NCBI GenBank assembly: GCA_947497905.1
Contig: CANMIH010000001.1
Coordinates: 1,170,359-1,234,358, forward strand
Length of the DNA: 64,000 nucleotides
Source: an uncultured Pelagimonas sp.
GTDB lineage: Bacteria; Pseudomonadota; Alphaproteobacteria; Rhodobacterales; Rhodobacteraceae
Reading direction: 5' to 3'
Numbering within the stretch: the stretch's first letter is position 1; each line of letters opens with the position of its first letter. The position numbers and the translations under genes were made by a program. Positions 34,121 through 43,625 of this stretch are shown piece by piece. The notes under the pieces were generated by a model. The model had not been told where the DNA came from and did no database searches. It was given only the letters and a program-made list of their open reading frames with translations.

Positions 34121-35125
34121 ATGGCACGCAAGTCGGGCAATTCTCAAACTGTTAATATCCTCATCATTGGTCAGGCAGGCCGCTTGCAATATGAGGCGGT
34201 GCTGTTTGCGGCCTCCCTTCGCGCCCGGACTCCCGGTTCACAGTTTAGGCTTTTTGTGGCTGAGCCCCTGCCCGGTCCCCTTTGGCCCTCTGACCCGCGC
34301 CTCTCAGATCCAGCGGTGCGTCAGCTGCTAGAAGAGCTCGGGGCTGAGATCATCCAGTTTGAGAGCAAGCACTTTGGGCATGGCTACCCCTATGGCAATA
34401 AAATTGAAGCTCTACAGGCGCTTCCCAAAGGTGAACCCTTTGTTTTCTTTGATACCGACACCCTGATAACCGGTGATCTGAATTCGGTTCCGTTTGATTT
34501 TGATCGCCCCACTGCCTCTATGCGCCGCGAAGGCACTTGGCCCCAGCTTGAGCTTTACGGCCCCGGCTACACTCAGATCTGGAAATCGCTGTATGACAAG
34601 TTCGAGCTTGATTTTGAAAGCTCACTCGATCTGTCTTGGCCAGATGAGTACTGGAAGCGCTACCTTTACTTCAATGCCGGTTTTTTCTTTGGCTCCTGCC
34701 CGCATGGTTTTGGCGAGCGTTTTCTACGCTATGCCTTGGCGATACGTGATGATGCACCGGCTGAATTGATTTGCCAGTCTCTGGATCCCTGGTTGGATCA
34801 GGTGGCGCTTCCGCTTGTGATCCACTCGCTCGGGGGCGGTCGTGATACGCTTCCCGATGGGCTGCTCGACGGGAAAATAACCTGTCATTACCGGTTGTTG
34901 CCTTTGCTTTATGCCCGTGAAGATGACCATGTGCTGAACGTGCTTGAAGAGATCACCGCCCCCAATCGGGTCAAAAAGGTGTTGAAAACCTACGATCCAT
35001 TCAAGCGCATGATCTATCAAAACCGGGGCCAGAAGGTGCGTGCATTGTTTGACCGCAAAGATCTTCCCAGAAAAGAACAGGCCATCCGCAACAAGATCAA
35101 ACGCGAAGGGTTCTGGATGCGCTAG
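34121..35125 (+). CDS. Putative glycosyltransferase-like protein (GT-A fold)
   Basis: 334 residues. Residues 108-118 (VFFDTDTLITG) contain a D111-T-D113 motif, as in GT-A glycosyltransferases that bind a nucleotide sugar through a metal ion. The N-terminus reads like the start of a Rossmann-type domain. There is no signal peptide or membrane helix. The last 60 residues are basic. Conserved proteins of this type are seen in roseobacters without known function; the assignment is from the motif only. Confidence 0.55.
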   Translation: MARKSGNSQTVNILIIGQAGRLQYEAVLFAASLRARTPGSQFRLFVAEPLPGPLWPSDPRLSDPAVRQLLEELGAEIIQFESKHFGHGYPYGNKIEALQALPKGEPFVFFDTDTLITGDLNSVPFDFDRPTASMRREGTWPQLELYGPGYTQIWKSLYDKFELDFESSLDLSWPDEYWKRYLYFNAGFFFGSCPHGFGERFLRYALAIRDDAPAELICQSLDPWLDQVALPLVIHSLGGGRDTLPDGLLDGKITCHYRLLPLLYAREDDHVLNVLEEITAPNRVKKVLKTYDPFKRMIYQNRGQKVRALFDRKDLPRKEQAIRNKIKREGFWMR

Positions 35126-35248
35126 AAGCGCCTCCCTCGGACAGGTGTCGTTACATGACCGATCTAAATGATCTGTCACGCGAGACAGCGTTTGACGTGG
35201 CAAATCCAGAGGCTTAGACCCGTTTCAAAGCGGAATTGCGGAGCCGAA

Positions 35249-36109
35249 ATGCGGTACGAAAACGAACAGGATTGGCGCTCAGCCAGCGAAAAACATGTAG
35301 TCCTTTTTGCCATGTCCGGACTGGGGAAAACGCATGTTTCCAATCTATTGCGCGACAGCGGTGACTGGTTTCACTACTCGATCGATTACCGCATCGGCAC
35401 CAGGTACATGGGCGAGTTCATCGAAGACAACGCCAAGCGCGAGGCGATGAAAAACCCATTTTTGCGTGAGCTGCTGATGTCGGATTCGATCTATATCGGC
35501 TCCAACATCACTTTCGAAAACCTCTCACCCGTGTCTTCCTATTTGGGCAAACCAGGTGATCCCGAATTGGGAGGTTTGCCGATTGCGGAATTTCAGCGCC
35601 GTCAGGCACAGTTTGAATGCGCTGAACGTCGGGCCTTATTGGATACCGCATACTTCATCGAACGTGCCAAAGATCTGTACCAATACCCCCATTTCATCTG
35701 TGACACCGGTGGATCAATTTGCGAATGGGTAGACCCCGAAGATCCAAAAGATGAAATCCTTTCAGCGCTTTCCAAGGCCGCGCTGATGGTCTGGATAAAA
35801 GGAAGCGACGAACATACCGAAGAGTTAATCCGCAGATTTGACCGTGCGCCCAAACCTATGGCCTATCAGCCAAAATTCCTTACCGAATGCTGGGAGCACT
35901 ATCTGCACGAAACGGGCAAATCTGAAACACGTGTCGACCCCGACGCCTTCATTCGCTGGACCTATGGTCGCGCCCTCGCCCATCGCCAACCTCTGTACCG
36001 TGCGATGGCCAAAAACTGGGGGGTCACTGTAGATGCATCGGATATGGCAACTGTGCGTGATACCAGCGACTTTTCTGCTGTCATTGGTGCCGCGCTTGCC
36101 AATCGGTAA
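35249..36109 (+). CDS. P-loop NTPase/kinase-like protein
   Basis: 286 residues from the ATG at 35249. A P-loop AMSGLGKTH lies at residues 21-29; the first Gly of the usual Walker A is Ala. The rest resembles no family I can name. A segment FICDTGGSICEWVDPEDP and a helical end are notable. It may be a small-molecule or nucleoside kinase-like protein. It is in the same direction as the glycosyltransferase-like gene (124 bp upstream) and metA. Confidence 0.6.
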   Translation: MRYENEQDWRSASEKHVVLFAMSGLGKTHVSNLLRDSGDWFHYSIDYRIGTRYMGEFIEDNAKREAMKNPFLRELLMSDSIYIGSNITFENLSPVSSYLGKPGDPELGGLPIAEFQRRQAQFECAERRALLDTAYFIERAKDLYQYPHFICDTGGSICEWVDPEDPKDEILSALSKAALMVWIKGSDEHTEELIRRFDRAPKPMAYQPKFLTECWEHYLHETGKSETRVDPDAFIRWTYGRALAHRQPLYRAMAKNWGVTVDASDMATVRDTSDFSAVIGAALANR

Positions 36110-36200
36110 CACCCACGTGTTCACATCCCCCATGACCGCTTGAGAGTTCACAGGCAATCGCCTATCTCATACGTTCATTTCTTAATCAGGACCCCTGAAA

Positions 36201-37124
36201 ATGCCTATCAAGCTTCCATCCGACTTGCCCGCCTATGATGTACTTCGTTCCGAAGGCGTCATGGTCATGTCGGACGATGCAGCATCACGGCAGGATATCA
36301 GGCCTTTGCGCATTGGGTTGCTCAACCTCATGCCGAAAAAAATCCAAACCGAGAACCAATTCGCGCGCTTGATTGGCGCTACTCCGCTGCAGATTGAATT
36401 TTCTCTGATCCGGATGACCGAGCATCAGACGAAAAACACCGCTGCGACGCATATGGAAACATTCTATCGCCCGTTTGCCGAGGTCGAAGCCTCTGGCGAG
36501 CGGTTTGACGGTCTGCTGATCACAGGCGCCCCCATCGAGCATCTGGACTATGAGGACGTCACCTATTGGGATGAAATCGCCCGGGTGTTTGAGTGGACCC
36601 AGACCCATGTGCATTCTACCTTTGGCGTGTGTTGGGGTGGCATGGCAATGATCCACCATTTCCACAACGTGCCCAAGCACATGCTTGAGGCCAAGGCCTT
36701 TGGCTGTGTGCGCCACAAGAACCTTAGCCCGGCGTCACCCTACCTGCGCGGATTTTCTGACGATATGGTGATCCCCGTTTCGCGCTGGACGGAACTGCGT
36801 CGCAGTGAAATCGAAGCCGCTGGCTTGCCCATTTTGATTGATTCCGAGGAAACCGGCCCCTGTCTGGTGGAAGACCCTGATCATCGTGCGCTCTATATTT
36901 TCAACCACTTGGAATACGACAGTGGCACGCTCAAAGAAGAATATGATCGCGATGTTGAGGCCAATAAAACCATCAATGTCCCGGCCAACTACTATCCCGA
37001 TGACGATCCAAGCCGTGATCCCCAGAACCGCTGGCGCAGCCACGCGCATCTGCTTTACGGCAACTGGATCAACCAGATCTACCAGACCACGCCTTATGAT
37101 CTGAACAACATCGGTCAAGAGTGA
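36201..37124 (+). CDS. metA: Homoserine O-acyltransferase MetA, probably acetyl-CoA type
   Basis: 307 residues, the MetA family of class I glutamine amidotransferase fold. The catalytic Cys is in FGVCWGGMA and the acyl-enzyme chemistry also uses the His and Glu near the C-terminus. The residue that selects the acyl donor follows TGAP: here it is E113 (TGAPIE), as in the acetyl-CoA-using Bacillus enzyme, while the succinyl-CoA enzyme of E. coli has Gly. So O-acetylhomoserine is the expected product, the first committed step of methionine synthesis. No riboswitch is recognised in the 90 bp upstream. Confidence 0.92.
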   Translation: MPIKLPSDLPAYDVLRSEGVMVMSDDAASRQDIRPLRIGLLNLMPKKIQTENQFARLIGATPLQIEFSLIRMTEHQTKNTAATHMETFYRPFAEVEASGERFDGLLITGAPIEHLDYEDVTYWDEIARVFEWTQTHVHSTFGVCWGGMAMIHHFHNVPKHMLEAKAFGCVRHKNLSPASPYLRGFSDDMVIPVSRWTELRRSEIEAAGLPILIDSEETGPCLVEDPDHRALYIFNHLEYDSGTLKEEYDRDVEANKTINVPANYYPDDDPSRDPQNRWRSHAHLLYGNWINQIYQTTPYDLNNIGQE

Positions 37125-37248
37125 TCTTTGGCCTGAACTGCCTTGAAATCTTTTCCGAAACTCCTCCTGTGGCCCCAATTTGGTGTCGCAGGATATTTGC
37201 GCACCGGACAGGAACATCGCATAGTGACCCAAAGCGTAAGGAGTTCAC

Positions 37249-38118
37249 ATGAGCAAACCGTTTGATGGCGCGATCAGTACCTTCTTTGAAACGAAGGCGC
37301 CGCGCGACATCCGCAAGGCCATCGAGAAGGCGGGCAAGGACGATATTCTTGATACCAGCTATCCTTACGACGCAGAGCTAAAGCGCAAATCCTATGAAAG
37401 CGATATGGAGGCGCTCCAGATCGAATTGGTGAAGATGCAATCCTGGGCTAAAGCTACAGGACAGCGGATCGCCATCATTTTTGAAGGCCGAGATGCCGCA
37501 GGCAAAGGCGGCACCATCAAACGCTTTCGCATGAATCTCAACCCGCGTGGGGCGCGTGTTGTGGCTTTGTCCAAGCCTTCAGACACCGAGGCCACTCAAT
37601 GGTATTTTCAGCGTTACATCGACCATCTCCCCGCCGGAGGAGAGATCGTGTTTTTTGATCGATCCTGGTACAACCGCGGTGTGGTGGAACATGTCTTTGG
37701 CTTCACCGAAAATGCCAAACGCGAGCATTTCTTTGCACAGGTGCCCGACTTTGAAAAAATGTTGGTCGATGAAGGCATTCACGTCTTCAAATTCTGGCTC
37801 AATGTCGGCCGCGCGGAACAGTTGCGCCGTTTTCTGTCACGTGAAAGCGACCCTCTAAAGCAATGGAAACTCAGCTGGATTGATGTTGAGGGCCTGAAGA
37901 AATGGGACGACTACACCGCCGCCATTCGCGAAACTCTCGATCGGTCTCATTCCCCCACTGCACCCTGGACGATCATCCGCTCGGATGACAAAAAACGCGC
38001 CCGGCTTGCTGCCATTCGTCACGTGTTGCGGCACCTCGATTATGATCAAAAGGATCAAGATGCAGTCGGCTCTCCTGACGCTCAGATCATTGGCGGCCCC
38101 GGACTTTTGAATGCCTAA
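37249..38118 (+). CDS. ppk2: Polyphosphate kinase 2
   Basis: 289 residues, one-domain PPK2. Walker A is [16 protein letters not shown] and the Walker B/lid region [15 protein letters not shown]2 enzymes move phosphate between polyphosphate and nucleoside diphosphates (mostly to make GTP or ATP). The class cannot be told for certain, but the length fits class I. AAGGAG precedes the ATG. The stop codon overlaps the start of the TetR gene by eight bases. Confidence 0.93.
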   Translation: MSKPFDGAISTFFETKAPRDIRKAIEKAGKDDILDTSYPYDAELKRKSYESDMEALQIELVKMQSWAKATGQRIAIIFEGRDAAGKGGTIKRFRMNLNPRGARVVALSKPSDTEATQWYFQRYIDHLPAGGEIVFFDRSWYNRGVVEHVFGFTENAKREHFFAQVPDFEKMLVDEGIHVFKFWLNVGRAEQLRRFLSRESDPLKQWKLSWIDVEGLKKWDDYTAAIRETLDRSHSPTAPWTIIRSDDKKRARLAAIRHVLRHLDYDQKDQDAVGSPDAQIIGGPGLLNA

Positions 38119-38728
38119 ACGTGGATATCATCACGGTAACCTGCGCCAGGCTCTTGTTGAGGCGGCGCTTCGGTTGATCGAGGAAAAGGGCCCAACGGGG
38201 TTCACCCTCTCTGAGGCGGCCAAACAGGCGGGCGTAACCCCTGCTGCTGTCTATCGGCACTTTGCCGGGCGTGAAGACCTGATCGCCGAGGCCGCACGTC
38301 AGGGGTATGAGATCTTCGCAGATGTGATGGAATTTGCCTATCAGTCTGGTCAACCATCTGCCCTGGCGGCTTTTGAAGCAACAGGGCGCGCCTATCTCGC
38401 CTTTGCACGCAAATATCCCGGTCACTACATTGCCATGTTCGAGAGCGGCATCAGTGTAAATCACTCTCCTGAGCTTGCCACGGTGTCCGCGCGGGCGCGA
38501 GGCGTACTCGAACGTGCAGCCATCGAGCTTTCCGAGCATATTCCGCCTGGAAAAAGGCCACCTGCGGCTATGTTTTCAGCGCATATTTGGGCCCTGAGCC
38601 ACGGCGTTGTGGAACTTTTCGCGCGGAACTCCCCCGGCACTCAGTCACCGTTTCCGCCTGAGGATCTGTTGGAATCTGCCATCGGTGTGTACCTGCGCGG
38701 CCTTGGGTTGATCGATCAGGACAATTGA
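38111..38728 (+). CDS. TetR-family transcriptional regulator
   Basis: 205 residues with an N-terminal TetR helix-turn-helix ([21 protein letters not shown]) and a ligand-binding C-terminal domain of the TetR_C_33 kind. The target and ligand are unknown. The gene overlaps ppk2 and is thus co-translated with it, so it may control polyphosphate use or simply share the transcript. It ends 13 bases inside the convergent neighbour. Confidence 0.88.
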   Translation: MPKRGYHHGNLRQALVEAALRLIEEKGPTGFTLSEAAKQAGVTPAAVYRHFAGREDLIAEAARQGYEIFADVMEFAYQSGQPSALAAFEATGRAYLAFARKYPGHYIAMFESGISVNHSPELATVSARARGVLERAAIELSEHIPPGKRPPAAMFSAHIWALSHGVVELFARNSPGTQSPFPPEDLLESAIGVYLRGLGLIDQDN

Positions 38729-39882
38729 CCGCTCAACCAACTAAGGCGCCCTTTCGGGACCAGACCATAGTTATAGATATTCACGCCTTTCCCCCCCAGA
38801 GCGCGCAACTGGGCCAAGCGCGCGGCGAACTCTTGTGCTCCGGCATACTCGGGATAGCCCAATCTCAAACCGATTTGCCCGCCGGCCTGCTCTGGAAGTG
38901 ATTTGGCATAGGTCATCAGCTTTTCGACCTGACAATCCTCCATATCATAAGCACATAACATAATCTTCAGCCCAATCTGCGCGATCGCATGATGATCGCA
39001 CCCAGCAAGCCACCCCTCCTGTCCATCGATCAACATCAAGTCCACATCTGGATGACAGGCCTCTTTCGCGGCAGCGATCAAAGAGGAAACGTGGATCTTC
39101 CGAAGATCAACATAAGCCTTCAACTCATTATCGTTATTGAAAGAATCCAAACCGGCATCATTGAAGTTTGGATAAATCCGTATCGGTTTCTCAACGCTTA
39201 CCATCTCATCAATCATGTCACGCACACGCCGTTGCACGTCATCCGCATCAATACCTTTGGCCCGCGCATGAGTTTTGCAGCTGTCACAAAAGCAGAGCGC
39301 CATGAGAAAATCGCCTTCTGGAGGCAATCCAACCATATCCTTTTCATGGTGATGCTCATGCGCAAACCCCAAGAAGTTCGGGCTTTCCAATTCAATTCGG
39401 TTGGGTCGATAGTTCTGGGACAGATCCCGCACCAAATTAACGACATAACCCCGCGCCGCCGGCGTTGACGGACAAAGATTATAGAAGTTCGGATCCCCCC
39501 AGGCGTTGCGTGTCACAAGATCGGGATACTGCTCACCCAGTGCAGTGTTGTGCAAACAGACAGTCCAGGCTGATACATCCAAGCCACCGCCATCTCGCAG
39601 TTCAATCAACTCGCGGAGAACATCCTGCTCTCGCGCCAAGGAGGATCTTATGGGTTGGATCTGCCGCTCCGACCAGATCTTTGGATCGGGGCGAAAGTAG
39701 CAACTGCCATCCTGAGGAAAATAGGCACGACGCTTTGGGCTTCTGACCTGAAGGAACCGCCCCGCATGGTACACCGAAGCCACAGAAATGGCGTCAAACC
39801 CAAGAGACTGGATTTCGTCACAGACTTGCGCGACACCAATATCCGCCAAATCCCAAGGATAGGTCCAAAATGCTGACTTCAT
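38716..39882 (-). CDS. TIM-barrel, glycoside-hydrolase-like hypothetical protein
   Basis: 388 residues with no signal peptide. The pattern of strands and helices and the segment CFCDSCKTHARAKG resemble bacterial glycoside-hydrolase-like barrel proteins (GHL type). The segment IELESPNFLGFAHEHHHEKD may carry the active-site acids. Substrate and activity are unknown. The gene is convergent with the TetR gene, overlapping by 13 bp. Confidence 0.55.
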   Translation of the reverse strand: MKSAFWTYPWDLADIGVAQVCDEIQSLGFDAISVASVYHAGRFLQVRSPKRRAYFPQDGSCYFRPDPKIWSERQIQPIRSSLAREQDVLRELIELRDGGGLDVSAWTVCLHNTALGEQYPDLVTRNAWGDPNFYNLCPSTPAARGYVVNLVRDLSQNYRPNRIELESPNFLGFAHEHHHEKDMVGLPPEGDFLMALCFCDSCKTHARAKGIDADDVQRRVRDMIDEMVSVEKPIRIYPNFNDAGLDSFNNDNELKAYVDLRKIHVSSLIAAAKEACHPDVDLMLIDGQEGWLAGCDHHAIAQIGLKIMLCAYDMEDCQVEKLMTYAKSLPEQAGGQIGLRLGYPEYAGAQEFAARLAQLRALGGKGVNIYNYGLVPKGRLSWLSGQLS

Positions 39883-39962
39883 AAAATCCCACCCTTAGTT
39901 CAATAGCTTATCTGAAACGCATCATGCGAAATAAACCATGATTTCCTCACAGGTGAAACGAG

Positions 39963-39988
39963 AAAGGGCCGCCCGAAGGCGACCCTTT
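39963..39988 (-). terminator. Terminator of the rplM-rpsI operon
   Basis: On the minus strand AAAGGGTCGCC pairs with GGCGGCCCTTT around a stable TTCG tetraloop; CTCGTTTC follows. It lies 22 bp behind rpsI. Confidence 0.75.
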
Positions 39989-40010
39989 GCATCTTGATCT
40001 GAGAAACGAA

Positions 40011-40496
40011 TTAACGCTTCGAGAACTGGAACGAACGACGCGCTTTGCGCTTACCGAACTTCTTACGTTCTACAACACGGCTGTCGCGTGTCAGGAAGCC
40101 AGCGGCTTTCAGAGCTGCGCGCAGTTCAGGGTTGTACAGCTGCAGAGCTTTCGAGATGCCGTGCTTAACCGCACCCGCCTGACCGGTCAGGCCGCCACCT
40201 TTAACAGTAGCAACAACGTCGAATTCGCCTTCAACGCCTGCAACCTGGAACGGCTGACGCAGGATCAGCTGCAGAACTGGACGCGCGAAATACGTGTTCA
40301 TTTCTTTGCCGTTTACGGTCACTTTGCCCGAGCCTGGTTTGATCCAAACACGCGCAACAGCGTCTTTACGCTTACCGGTTGCATACGAGCGGCCCAGTTC
40401 GTCACGAACGGGCTCACGAGGAGCAACTACTTCAGCTTCTGCTTCGACACCTGCGGCGGCGCCCAGCTCTTCCAGAGAATTGATCTGATCAGCCAT
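40011..40496 (-). CDS. rpsI: 30S ribosomal protein S9
   Basis: 161 residues. The C-terminal 130 residues are the conserved S9 domain, ending in [11 protein letters not shown] with the basic tail that reaches the tRNA in the ribosomal P site. The first 30 residues are an acidic extension typical for alphaproteobacteria. It lies three bases behind rplM in the universal L13-S9 operon. Confidence 0.97.
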   Translation of the reverse strand: MADQINSLEELGAAAGVEAEAEVVAPREPVRDELGRSYATGKRKDAVARVWIKPGSGKVTVNGKEMNTYFARPVLQLILRQPFQVAGVEGEFDVVATVKGGGLTGQAGAVKHGISKALQLYNPELRAALKAAGFLTRDSRVVERKKFGKRKARRSFQFSKR

Positions 40497-40499
40497 TGG

Positions 40500-40958
40500 T
40501 TATACCCGGGTGTTCTTTTTGTTCATGGACTTAACATCCAGCACTTCTGGCGACTGCGCCTCATGCGGATGCTCGGCGCCTGCATAGATGCGCAGGTTTG
40601 TCAGCTGCTTGCGCGCCAGACGGTTGCCCGGCAGCATGCGCTTAACAGCCTGGAATACAACGCGCTCAGGATGAGCACCTTCCAGGATTTCGGCTTTGGT
40701 GCGCGACTTGATGCCACCCGGGTGACCGGTGTGCCAGTAGAAGTTTTCTTCGCGCTTTTTGCCGGTCATCTGCACCTTGTCGGCGTTGATGACGATCACA
40801 TTGTCGCCCATGTCCATGTGCGGTGTGAACGACGGTTTATGCTTGCCGCGCAGGCGCATGGCGATGATCGAGGCAAGACGGCCCAGCACGACGCCTTCGG
40901 CGTCGACGATGATCCAGTTCTTCTCGATGTCTGCCGGAGTAGCAGAGAAGGTTTTCAT
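40500..40958 (-). CDS. rplM: 50S ribosomal protein L13
   Basis: 152 residues from the ATG at 40958; a longer frame to 41003 covers the leader and is rejected. The usual L13 start ([20 protein letters not shown]) and the [15 protein letters not shown] and YWHTGHPGG segments are conserved. It is an early assembly protein of the large ribosomal subunit. A clear promoter lies about 70 bp upstream. Confidence 0.97.
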   Translation of the reverse strand: MKTFSATPADIEKNWIIVDAEGVVLGRLASIIAMRLRGKHKPSFTPHMDMGDNVIVINADKVQMTGKKREENFYWHTGHPGGIKSRTKAEILEGAHPERVVFQAVKRMLPGNRLARKQLTNLRIYAGAEHPHEAQSPEVLDVKSMNKKNTRV

Positions 40959-41032
40959 GATATATCCCGTTCGATTGGGTTCGTGTAGATGGAGGGACGG
41001 CACATGCGTGCGATCCGAAATCCGATTGCGGG

Positions 41033-41060
41033 GTTATAAACCGGTAGAATTCTCAGTCAA
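41033..41060 (-). promoter_or_regulatory. Promoter of rplM-rpsI
   Basis: On the minus strand TTGACT (41055-41060), a 16-bp spacer and TATAAC (41033-41038) form a near-consensus promoter. Transcription would start near 41026 and leave a leader of about 70 bases. Confidence 0.7.
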
Positions 41061-41131
41061 TTGCGATATGAGTATTTTATTCGTTTGATTTCAATGGTTT
41101 GTAATTAAGGTATTATTTTACCCCACGCAAC

Positions 41132-42541
41132 CTAGGTCAAAATCGCCTCTGGAGGATTGTCCAGCAGCTCGCGCAGCCGCCCAACCGCCTCTTCAAAACT
41201 GTTCAGCGACACCTGAGCGTTCACCGCCAGCCGCACCGCATGAGGAGCAAAGCCGTCTCTGGGGACAAAGTCTTCGGCGGTGCGCAGTTGTACCCCCTGC
41301 CGTTCAGCCGCACGGGCAAAGGCCGCAGCGCGCCATCCCTGCGGTAGGTTAAGCCAGATATATGGGATATCCGGGTGCCAATTGATGTCATGACCACCTA
41401 GGACATTCACTGCCGCCTCTATGTATCTACGCATTTCAAGGCGCACATCATCAATCACATCCTGCGTCTCAGGTCGGGCCAGCAGATCCTCCAACACATA
41501 ACACAAAGGCTGGGCCAGTCCGAAATACCCGTATTCCGCCGCGCGACGCAGAGCGAGCCGATGCTGTTTCGGCGCCACGGCAAAGCCTACGCGCAGCGAC
41601 GGGGTCAGGAGCTTTGAGATTGAGGTCACATACCAACCCAGTTCCGGCAACAGCGCACGATAGCTAGGCGCGGCAGGTTCCGATAATGTGTAAGACTCGT
41701 CCTGAATAATGTGCAGTCCACGCCTACGCGCCACATCTGCGATCTCACGCCGTCGATATTCAGGTGTGGTCAGGCAGGTTGGATTGTGTATATCGGGACA
41801 GGTGCAAAACAGCTGGGCATTGTGACTTGCGGCAATCCGATCCAGCGCTTCTGGTATTACGCCATCCGCATCCATCGGAACAGCCACCAGCTCGGCGCGC
41901 ATCAGTTCAGCGGCCCGACGAAATCCTGGGTAGGAGAGTTCCTCCACCAAAACCACCGGGCGTGATCCAGTCAGGATAGCCTGAAAGATAGTGATAATTC
42001 CGTTTTGGCTTCCATGGGTTAGCGCAACATCTTGTTCTGAGAGCGATCCCAGACCTGCAGGTGCCAACCAGCGTAGCGCCGCGGTTTGTGCGCCCGCCGA
42101 ACTCGCCCGCCCCGGATAGGTCAACAGATCACTTGGCGGCCGTTCTGACAGTCGTGCGAAACTGTCGTGGATCATAGCCACCTGTCCCATCTCAGGCAGT
42201 TTGGGAGCAAAGAGACTAACGATATTGGTGTCTTCTGGCGAAATATGCCGCGACCAGCGCCGGTCTCGTTCGCGATCTCGTTTCTTAGTCACATCCGGAT
42301 CCGCAACAAATGTGCCGCGGCCCACTTCTGCCTTTAACGTCCCATCATCGGTCAGAAGGCCATAGGCCCGCGCCGCGGTGCCCGGTGTAATCTTCAATGT
42401 CCAGGCCAGATCCCGCACCGGCGGCAGTTTACTACCCGGCACAAGCTCACCTGCAACCACCGCCTCGCGCAACGCCTGCGCCAGACGCTGATACTTGGCG
42501 CCGTCCGATTGTGACTCATAACGAGTCTGAATTGTATCCAT
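41132..42541 (-). CDS. MocR-type regulator: GntR helix-turn-helix fused to aminotransferase domain
   Basis: 469 residues from the ATG at 42541 (GAGGA upstream). Residues about 10-80 form a GntR winged helix-turn-helix; the rest is a fold-type I aminotransferase domain with the PLP-binding Lys in TSISKLLTPSLRVGF. MocR regulators use PLP as a sensor and often control a divergent gene. Here the divergent gene encodes a DUF1127 protein. Palindromic sites lie between and at the start of both genes. The regulated pathway is unknown. Confidence 0.88.
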   Translation of the reverse strand: MDTIQTRYESQSDGAKYQRLAQALREAVVAGELVPGSKLPPVRDLAWTLKITPGTAARAYGLLTDDGTLKAEVGRGTFVADPDVTKKRDRERDRRWSRHISPEDTNIVSLFAPKLPEMGQVAMIHDSFARLSERPPSDLLTYPGRASSAGAQTAALRWLAPAGLGSLSEQDVALTHGSQNGIITIFQAILTGSRPVVLVEELSYPGFRRAAELMRAELVAVPMDADGVIPEALDRIAASHNAQLFCTCPDIHNPTCLTTPEYRRREIADVARRRGLHIIQDESYTLSEPAAPSYRALLPELGWYVTSISKLLTPSLRVGFAVAPKQHRLALRRAAEYGYFGLAQPLCYVLEDLLARPETQDVIDDVRLEMRRYIEAAVNVLGGHDINWHPDIPYIWLNLPQGWRAAAFARAAERQGVQLRTAEDFVPRDGFAPHAVRLAVNAQVSLNSFEEAVGRLRELLDNPPEAILT

Positions 42542-42620
42542 CACAATGTTTTCCTCGACCGACACAATGATACAAGTTATGTCATATGTACCAACACACG
42601 TTAAATTGTGTCAATACAAT
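42531..42620. promoter_or_regulatory. Operator-like palindromes between mocR-type gene and DUF1127 gene
   Basis: ATTGT-N6-ACAAT (42605-42620) lies just before the DUF1127 start and ATTGT-N7-ACAAT (42531-42547) covers the start codon of the regulator. Further ACAAT-like half sites lie at 42573-42585. Repeated half sites of this kind are expected for a GntR/MocR protein controlling itself and its divergent neighbour. Confidence 0.5.
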
Positions 42621-42634
42621 TGAGAGGTACCATC

Positions 42635-42862
42635 ATGGCACAGACCACCCTTCGCCCTGCTATCGCCTATTTGGATGCCGCGCCGTCCTTGCCCCTTCTG
42701 GCCAGCGCTGCGGTAAAGGTTGCGGTCACCGTCGCCAAATGGTCCGAGCGTCGACAGAGCCGATTGGCGCTGGCAGATGTGGATCCTAATCTATTGGATG
42801 ATATCGGAATTTCTCCAGATCAGGCCAACCGCGAAAGCGCCCGACCTTTCTGGCAGGGGTAA
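42635..42862 (+). CDS. DUF1127 (YjiS-like) small protein
   Basis: 75 residues from the ATG at 42635. The C-terminal half has the DUF1127 pattern: a helix with WSERRQSRLALADVDPNLLDDIGIS. Small DUF1127 proteins bind RNA or affect phosphate and carbon use in some alphaproteobacteria, and in Rhodobacter a DUF1127 gene is co-transcribed with small RNAs. It is divergent from the MocR-type regulator and followed after 66 bp by a strong terminator. Confidence 0.85.
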   Translation: MAQTTLRPAIAYLDAAPSLPLLASAAVKVAVTVAKWSERRQSRLALADVDPNLLDDIGISPDQANRESARPFWQG

Positions 42863-42928
42863 GTCCCCACGTTATCCCGGCGGTCCCTCACTGTCTGCCG
42901 GTCGCGCCGAGTTCCCCGGCGCATCACT

Positions 42929-42959
42929 CCGGGTGCGTATCCACGTACCCGGTTTTTTT
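42929..42959 (+). terminator. Terminator behind the DUF1127 gene
   Basis: CCGGGTGCGT (42929-42938) pairs with ACGTACCCGG (42943-42952) with one G-T pair, followed by TTTTTTT. The 66 bases between the stop codon and this stem contain further G+C-rich inverted repeats (CCGGC/GCCGG), so the 3' end could form a stable RNA. Confidence 0.88.
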
Positions 42960-43103
42960 ATGCGACATACAATTTTCACTTGAACGACTCAGATCACGGC
43001 CCTAAGTGACCCTCACTTTCGGAACCGATCCCAACCCAGAGAACATTCTGGGGGGCGCTAAGGAACCGACTGGAACGAACTACTGGTCACGAAGGGGAGT
43101 GTC

Positions 43104-43625
43104 ATGACAGACGCCAACCTCTTCCAACTGGGGATCGGTCTGGAGACAGGCGCCCAAGAGGAAGATTCCGCCCGCGGTCTATGTGCCGCGAATACTAATG
43201 CTGTTGCCCAAGACATCTTTGATGAACAGCGCGATGATCACTTCATCCGCCGCGATGGTGCCGTTTTTGCCGGCACCCATCTGATCATCGAAGTGGTCAA
43301 CGGCCATGGCCTCGATGAAGAAGATCGCATTCAACAGGCCTTTCGCGATAGCGTGGATGTCTGTGGTGCGACTCTGCTGCATATCCACACCCATAAATTC
43401 AGCCCCCAGGGCGTATCGGGTGTCGCGGTATTGGCGGAAAGCCATATCTCAGTGCATACATGGCCGGAAATTGGCTATGGCGCATTCGACGTCTTTATGT
43501 GCGGCGATGCCGACCCATGGAAAGCTGTCGAGGTTCTGAAAGCAGCCTTTGGCACGCAGGATGTTCGCGTCAAAGAGCTGCTGCGCGGCGATGGCGTGGT
43601 CTCAGAAGCAGGAGTGGCTGCATGA
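43104..43625 (+). CDS. speD: S-adenosylmethionine decarboxylase proenzyme
   Basis: 173 residues. The self-cleavage motif AESHISVHTWPE is present; cleavage between E112 and S113 makes the pyruvoyl group. The enzyme decarboxylates AdoMet to supply the aminopropyl group for spermidine. The 45 residues before the core domain are an extension compared with the short bacterial type. GGGGAG precedes the ATG. It overlaps speE by four bases. Confidence 0.94.
   Translation: MTDANLFQLGIGLETGAQEEDSARGLCAANTNAVAQDIFDEQRDDHFIRRDGAVFAGTHLIIEVVNGHGLDEEDRIQQAFRDSVDVCGATLLHIHTHKFSPQGVSGVAVLAESHISVHTWPEIGYGAFDVFMCGDADPWKAVEVLKAAFGTQDVRVKELLRGDGVVSEAGVAA

Noticed and set aside
36110..36200. SAM-responsive riboswitch before metA
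   Set aside because: SAM-II and related riboswitches often lie here in alphaproteobacteria, but the conserved core segments could not be found in these 90 bases.
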